From a virus: a stretch of DNA of 28,075 bases. Under the pieces are notes generated by a model that searched no databases, was not told the DNA's origin, and saw nothing but the letters and a program-made list of their open reading frames with translations. The translations under genes were made by a program, and so were the position numbers. The DNA lies in IMG/VR virus record IMGVR_UViG_3300025636_000025, positions 1-28,075 of that record; one strand, 5' to 3'. Position 1 is the first letter of the stretch. Every line of letters starts with the position of its first letter. Positions 23,321-28,075 of this stretch are shown one piece after another.

Positions 23321-26300
23321 ATGGCTACAACTAAATTCAATATTTCTAATAATATAGTTGATAATGCTTCATTTGCTTTATTAAGAACTAATCCTAAGTT
23401 TACTAGTAATATTAAATTAGTAGTAGATTCAAACGAGGATTTGTTTTTAAGCTCTTTTAAAGCTAATAAATCATTATCTAAGATACAATATCAAAAGTTT
23501 GATATTAAATCTAGCGGAACTTATTCTAATGATGTAAGTAGATTTTATAATAATTTACCTTTAAGTGAAAGATATTTCACCTTAAGAAAATTATCAGATT
23601 TAACAGCTTACGCCGAATATAGCAAACAATTTGAAGATCAATATAATTATGGTGCATCATTTAATTCTACAAAATTATATGATGAGCAATATAAATTATT
23701 AGCCCCGATATGGTTAGATAAAAAATTACCTTCTAATTTTATTATTTATAGAATAAAAGATGTTGATTATTCAACACAGTATTCTGAAGATATTGAAGGT
23801 CAAAATAATAGAATTCTAGAGCTTTTAAAAAATGCAACCATAATAAAAAATTATGATCTAAAAAGAGGTTCTAATTTAGGTGATTATTTACACAACCATG
23901 TATATTCTTCTGGGTTTCCAGTATCTCCAATATCATTTAATTTCGATTCTAATAATACAGCATCTTATAATGGTATTGATACTATAAACGGTGGATTTGT
24001 TAGTAAAAACGTAAACATAACTAAAGATTATTTAATAGTTGATCAGCCTGAAATTATTTCTAATGAATATTTAACTAGTGGTTTTGAAAAGAACGGAATA
24101 ATCTCAGCTAACTTAATCAACCTAGAGTTTTTATTTGATGATACTACAGCGGATGATTATAATATTTATAGATACTTTGGATTGTATGTTGATGAAATTG
24201 AAGAAGGTTCTTTTGATATAGATAAAATTAATAACGATGGTTTAATATACATTAGACCTGATAGTTACGAAACACACTATAATTTAGATGATACATCATT
24301 GACTGATGAGGATATGTTACCAATCTCTAATGATTTGAAAATACCAACTTTAAATTATATCAAGGATAAATCTGGTAGATTTCACCATATTAAAAATGAT
24401 ACTAATTTTGGTAATTTAAGATTGCCAACATCTTCTACAAATAGTTTAGAAGAACTGACGGGATACGCATCAACTGGGAATATAGTCGAAGCTTTACCGA
24501 AAAAACCATCAACTAAAGGATTTTTAAAAATAACTATTAAAGATACACCGTCTCCTAATGATAGAGTTTTTATTGCTGATAAAACAGAACTTAAAATTTC
24601 AAAATATAATTTAGGTGATTACACAATTTTAGCCGATACCACATTATCAGTTGGTGTTGGTGTTAAAGGTAGATTCTCACCACATGGGACTGTAAGCCAA
24701 ATTGCAATTGCTCTTGCTAATTCAATAAAATTAGGTGAGGTAATAACATATAAAACAACAGTTATAAACAACTCTATAATTATTGAAGATAATAGTTCTG
24801 GATATAATAGAAGAAGAACTGCGTTTGGTATTTTTAAGACAAATCTTATTGATTTTATAGACCTTGAAGCTGGTAATTTAGATAATATTGGCTTAGTAGA
24901 TGGAAATTCCGAGATTCAATCAATTCTTACTAGCAATACTGAGTTTAGTGATTGGAATATATTTACACCAGTCGGTGGGGCTAAAGAAGGTGCTGCATTT
25001 ATGGTTAATAAAAATGAATTAGGTGATATTAAAATCGGTCAATGGTTAAAAGTAAGAAAATTAAATCAATATTCTCAAATTAAAGAAATAATACAAGATC
25101 CATATGATATTAATAGCTTTAGAGTTATTGCTAATAAACCGATCAATGCATCTAATGATAATTTAATAGAAGTATATGAATTACATAAAATGAAACATGG
25201 TAAATTCAGTGCTTACAATTTAAAAGATTTTAACTTTGATTTTTATGACACTTCTAATTCAAACTTAGGAGATTTGTCATATGAAATTAATAATACCCAA
25301 TTAGAAACCATTGAACCTACTGATTATTTTAGTGGATTAACGCCAATTTTAAATGCCGATAATATTGATGGTGATATTACTAGTGAATACATTCAATCTG
25401 AATATGATAGATTAGATGAAAATAACTTAAAAGAAACTGCGGTTAGAAGTAGAGTTTTACCTACTATCATGAAATTTGCATTAAAAAATGCAACCAATGC
25501 TAGAAATTTACCTTATATTTTAAATGTAAACGAAGCGTTTGGTAGTGATAACCTATCACCGAACACAACTATTACTTCTGGTAGAAATCCAGAATATTTA
25601 AATATGGAACATTTCCATATAAATAAAATACCTAGTTATTTTTATACAGAAGATACACTTACGGGATTAGATTCTTACACTTCATTCCAGGGCGGAGATA
25701 CTAATGGTATTACGTTAGACCAGTTAAAATCAAAGGATGTAGATTATTTTACTCTTTATTTTAGTAGAAGTGGTAATTTAAATAGTCAGAGTGATATATG
25801 GATTGATGATAGTTCTAAAAAATTATACAGTGTATTTAGCGGTGGTAATAATGTTTTAAATCCATCTAACGTTTTTAGAGGTTTAAGATATATTTATAAG
25901 AAAAGAAAAGAATATTCAAAACAAATACCAACTGAATTTATTAACTCTACAGAAGTTAATGATTATAGATTTGGAGTTACCTTTGATTATAAATTTGGAG
26001 AAAGTAATTTAGTAACTTATGATGTAATTAAAAATGATATTCATGGATTTATATGTGTGGTTATTACCTTAACAGTCATTGAAAATACTAAAGTTATAGA
26101 TATAGATCGACATGCGTGTTATGTGTTAGATGATATTTTAGAAGAAACCACAAACCCAGAAGATGATATTATAGAAGATACTAATATTCCATTTTTAATT
26201 AGATTGGGTTATGATTCTGATGATAATCCTATTACGTGGAATCCAGATGGTGAAAATATATTATATGCTGCAGCTGCATCATTAAGTAGTGGTGCAAATC

Positions 26301-27838
26301 CACCAAAATTTACAGATTACATAAAACTAAACAATGAAGGTGTATATTCTTGGATTGTATTTAAAGGACCTTCACAAGCCTATGGTATGAAAGTTATTAA
26401 TATAATTGATGATACTAAAGTAATAGTAGAAGGTTTACCAAAGGCATTTGCTACAGATGGAAGTGGAAAAATAACTGGCTTAGCTCCAGGTGTATCACCT
26501 TTAGCGGCTGAGGATTTAAGATCTATACCTTTAAATACAGAGTATTTTTACTGGAAAGGTGGTGCTGGTGGTTATACTAATATGTTTAATGAAATCGTAG
26601 CTTATAACTATATAGATAGATTTAATAAATTAGGAAATATTAATTATTTAACAATTGATGAAACTGGTGAATACCAAAATAGGTTTGTTTTAGAAGTTGA
26701 AGATGGTACTGAAATTATAAAAGCTTCATTGACTACTAAAAAGTCTGATGGTGATCGACCAAAATCGTATCAATTATCATCTGATGAAATTGGTAAAGTT
26801 ATTGCAATAAGAGATGACGGTGGTTACTTTACAAAATTAAGAAGAATGAATGGTGATTATGTCCCGTTATTTAGAGATGTTGTAACATTTGGGGATATAT
26901 TCTCAAACCAAAAATTAATAATTCCAAGTAAAGATAGTGTAGAACTTAATGAAGTGACATTTAATGATGAAAGAACTTATTTAATCTATAATAAATTTAA
27001 TAATTTAGGAATCTCATTTGAATCATACAAATTAATTGGTAATGAATCAACTGATTATGGTTTCTTAAAAAATGTATTCTATCATAAAGTAAATGATGAA
27101 AATGTTAAGAACTTATTAAAATTATCACAAACATCAGATAAATTACCACTATACCCTGCAATTGGGGAAATAGCAATTGATAAAAAGGATTTGAATGTTT
27201 TTAGATCTAAATATTCTCCAATATATTTTACTAAGAACTTACCAGCAAGTCGTAGTGTTGAAGCACATGGTACTTTAAGCCCTGTTGAAGTTAAATCTTT
27301 TATGGCATCGACTGTAATGAAAGTAAATGATATTTATGAATTAACATCATTCACATCATTTAATGAAGCTTCGTTAGAATCATTAGATTATATTAGAATT
27401 AATCTACTTAATAAAGCATCTATCCACTGGAGCGAAACAGATAGCCAGATTCTAGCTGATTTTTATTTACCAACATCTATTATGGATGAATTATTAGAGG
27501 ATGGTATACGTAACGTATTTAAGAATTATGTGAAGGCCGAAAACTCTTTTGGTGAAAAGGATTCTATCGATGATGACTTAGAACAATATGTTTATAACAA
27601 TATAGTAAATAGATTTATTATAGACCAGATAGAATTATATGGTATTGAAGGTAAAAATATAGGAACTGAGTTTGTTTCTGTAACAACACCAGATGATTTA
27701 TTAACTGATAGTTATGTAAGTTTAACTAATTATGAAATACAAAAATATCAGAATGACCGCTTAAGTTTTAGGCTAATATATAATAAAAAAATAGGCTATC
27801 AGTATAAATTGAAAGCTTATGTGAAAATACAAGCATAA
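23321..27838 (+). CDS. Giant structural protein of unknown family (1505 residues)
   Basis: This is the largest gene in the window. The N-terminal ~150 residues (KFNISNNIVDNASFALLRTN, later KLYDEQYKLLAPIWLDKKLP) are compact-looking. The rest is dominated by Asp/Asn-rich beta segments without obvious tandem repeats. I see no protease, lyase or hydrolase signature, no signal peptide and no membrane helix. The C-terminal ~200 residues are more helical (IMDELLEDGIRNVFKNYVKA, then LEQYVYNNIVNRFIIDQIEL) and end in YKLKAYVKIQA. It is too beta-rich and lacks the long helices of a tape measure. Size and position among fibre genes suggest a peripheral tail or fibre-anchoring protein, by inference. It has its own candidate promoter. 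Confidence 0.55.
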   Translation: MATTKFNISNNIVDNASFALLRTNPKFTSNIKLVVDSNEDLFLSSFKANKSLSKIQYQKFDIKSSGTYSNDVSRFYNNLPLSERYFTLRKLSDLTAYAEYSKQFEDQYNYGASFNSTKLYDEQYKLLAPIWLDKKLPSNFIIYRIKDVDYSTQYSEDIEGQNNRILELLKNATIIKNYDLKRGSNLGDYLHNHVYSSGFPVSPISFNFDSNNTASYNGIDTINGGFVSKNVNITKDYLIVDQPEIISNEYLTSGFEKNGIISANLINLEFLFDDTTADDYNIYRYFGLYVDEIEEGSFDIDKINNDGLIYIRPDSYETHYNLDDTSLTDEDMLPISNDLKIPTLNYIKDKSGRFHHIKNDTNFGNLRLPTSSTNSLEELTGYASTGNIVEALPKKPSTKGFLKITIKDTPSPNDRVFIADKTELKISKYNLGDYTILADTTLSVGVGVKGRFSPHGTVSQIAIALANSIKLGEVITYKTTVINNSIIIEDNSSGYNRRRTAFGIFKTNLIDFIDLEAGNLDNIGLVDGNSEIQSILTSNTEFSDWNIFTPVGGAKEGAAFMVNKNELGDIKIGQWLKVRKLNQYSQIKEIIQDPYDINSFRVIANKPINASNDNLIEVYELHKMKHGKFSAYNLKDFNFDFYDTSNSNLGDLSYEINNTQLETIEPTDYFSGLTPILNADNIDGDITSEYIQSEYDRLDENNLKETAVRSRVLPTIMKFALKNATNARNLPYILNVNEAFGSDNLSPNTTITSGRNPEYLNMEHFHINKIPSYFYTEDTLTGLDSYTSFQGGDTNGITLDQLKSKDVDYFTLYFSRSGNLNSQSDIWIDDSSKKLYSVFSGGNNVLNPSNVFRGLRYIYKKRKEYSKQIPTEFINSTEVNDYRFGVTFDYKFGESNLVTYDVIKNDIHGFICVVITLTVIENTKVIDIDRHACYVLDDILEETTNPEDDIIEDTNIPFLIRLGYDSDDNPITWNPDGENILYAAAASLSSGANPPKFTDYIKLNNEGVYSWIVFKGPSQAYGMKVINIIDDTKVIVEGLPKAFATDGSGKITGLAPGVSPLAAEDLRSIPLNTEYFYWKGGAGGYTNMFNEIVAYNYIDRFNKLGNINYLTIDETGEYQNRFVLEVEDGTEIIKASLTTKKSDGDRPKSYQLSSDEIGKVIAIRDDGGYFTKLRRMNGDYVPLFRDVVTFGDIFSNQKLIIPSKDSVELNEVTFNDERTYLIYNKFNNLGISFESYKLIGNESTDYGFLKNVFYHKVNDENVKNLLKLSQTSDKLPLYPAIGEIAIDKKDLNVFRSKYSPIYFTKNLPASRSVEAHGTLSPVEVKSFMASTVMKVNDIYELTSFTSFNEASLESLDYIRINLLNKASIHWSETDSQILADFYLPTSIMDELLEDGIRNVFKNYVKAENSFGEKDSIDDDLEQYVYNNIVNRFIIDQIELYGIEGKNIGTEFVSVTTPDDLLTDSYVSLTNYEIQKYQNDRLSFRLIYNKKIGYQYKLKAYVKIQA

Positions 27839-27841
27839 TTA

Positions 27842-28075
27842 ATGTCAATACCTATTAAAAATATATTCGAATCAGATAGCAACCGAACCGGCGTTTATAA
27901 TATTATTAATGTTAACACAGGTGTATATCTAGGTGCAGCTCCAGCTTCATCAGAGCCAGCAATTGCTCGATCGAGCGACATAGATAATAGTACTAAATGG
28001 TCATTGATATTAAATAGCGATGGTTATTATAATATTGATTCTTTAGATAATGGTGTTTTAAGAGCAACCGGACCA
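27842..28075 (+). CDS. Ricin-B-type (beta-trefoil) lectin protein, 3'-truncated by the window edge
   Basis: The ATG at 27842 lies three bases after the preceding stop, and the frame is open for 78 codons to the window end. Residues ~17-78 show a beta-trefoil lectin pattern: GVYNIINVNTGVYLGAA, a variable loop, then TKWSLILNSDGYYNID and SLDNGVLRATG. This matches ricin-B/RICIN-like repeats (YxIxNxxSGxxL...W.l...dGyYxI.n). The usual Gln-x-Trp is here Thr-Lys-Trp. Such domains bind sugars, so a tail adhesin recognising host glycans is likely. Whether an enzyme or fibre domain follows cannot be seen. Confidence 0.72.
   Translation, partial: MSIPIKNIFESDSNRTGVYNIINVNTGVYLGAAPASSEPAIARSSDIDNSTKWSLILNSDGYYNIDSLDNGVLRATGP

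Noticed and set aside
27774-27784. AATATATAATA near the end of the 1505-residue gene as a promoter for the lectin gene
   Set aside because: It lies inside coding sequence about 58 bases upstream of the start and is not distinguishable from background AT runs.
23321-27838. The 1505-residue protein as the tape measure
   Set aside because: It is beta-rich and lacks long helices or hydrophobic segments, and it lies far downstream of the tube and hub genes, not just before them.
1-28075. tRNA genes, CRISPR arrays, insertion sequences or attachment sites
   Set aside because: No cloverleaf, regular repeat-spacer array, transposase or flanking inverted repeats could be seen; intergenic gaps are too short for most of these.

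Overview
This window looks like part of the late (virion) region of a large tailed phage with a contractile, myovirus-type tail. The DNA is AT-rich (about 30% GC by spot counts), every gene lies on the + strand, and genes abut or overlap by a few bases. Recognisable parts are a gp25-like wedge protein, a gp6/baseplate-J-like wedge protein, a gp27/gpD-like hub, a gp5/gpV-like spike, a LysM-like baseplate protein and two candidate tube-initiator proteins. The host is inferred to be a Bacteroidota bacterium. Almost no start codon has a Shine-Dalgarno sequence, upstream regions are A-rich, and the phage carries a homologue of ribosomal protein bS1. This host call is inference, not proof.

Layout: (1) 2-917, two overlapping unknown genes, the first cut by the window edge. 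(2) 959-8360, hub and central baseplate module: tube-associated protein, LysM protein, hub, second tube-associated protein, OB-fold spike and a 599-residue structural protein with an Ig-like insert. (3) 8364-11925, a non-structural-looking island: a bS1-like gene with its own candidate promoter and a strong intrinsic terminator, then an amidoligase-like enzyme fused to pentapeptide-like repeats, then an unknown 276-residue protein. (4) 11942-17116, wedge module: gp25, gp6/J, an 88-residue protein and a 905-residue gpI/gp7-like protein with Trp-rich segments and PKD-like domains. (5) 17119-28075, tail-fibre and peripheral tail proteins: a small fibre-like protein, a 645-residue coiled-coil protein, two very large proteins (1211 and 1505 residues) and the start of a ricin-B-type lectin gene running off the window.

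Modules 2, 4 and 5 would build the tail: tube initiation and hub with puncturing tip, surrounding wedges, then outer receptor-binding parts. The island between hub and wedge genes is the most unusual section. The bS1 homologue could help steer host ribosomes, and the amidoligase could form amide bonds on a protein, peptide or cell-wall substrate. A recurring ATATATA-type motif precedes six genes at likely transcription-unit starts and is a candidate phage late promoter.

There is no gene-free stretch over 300 bases. The longest gap, 9683-9786, holds the terminator and one candidate promoter. No tRNA, CRISPR array, insertion sequence or minus-strand gene could be supported.
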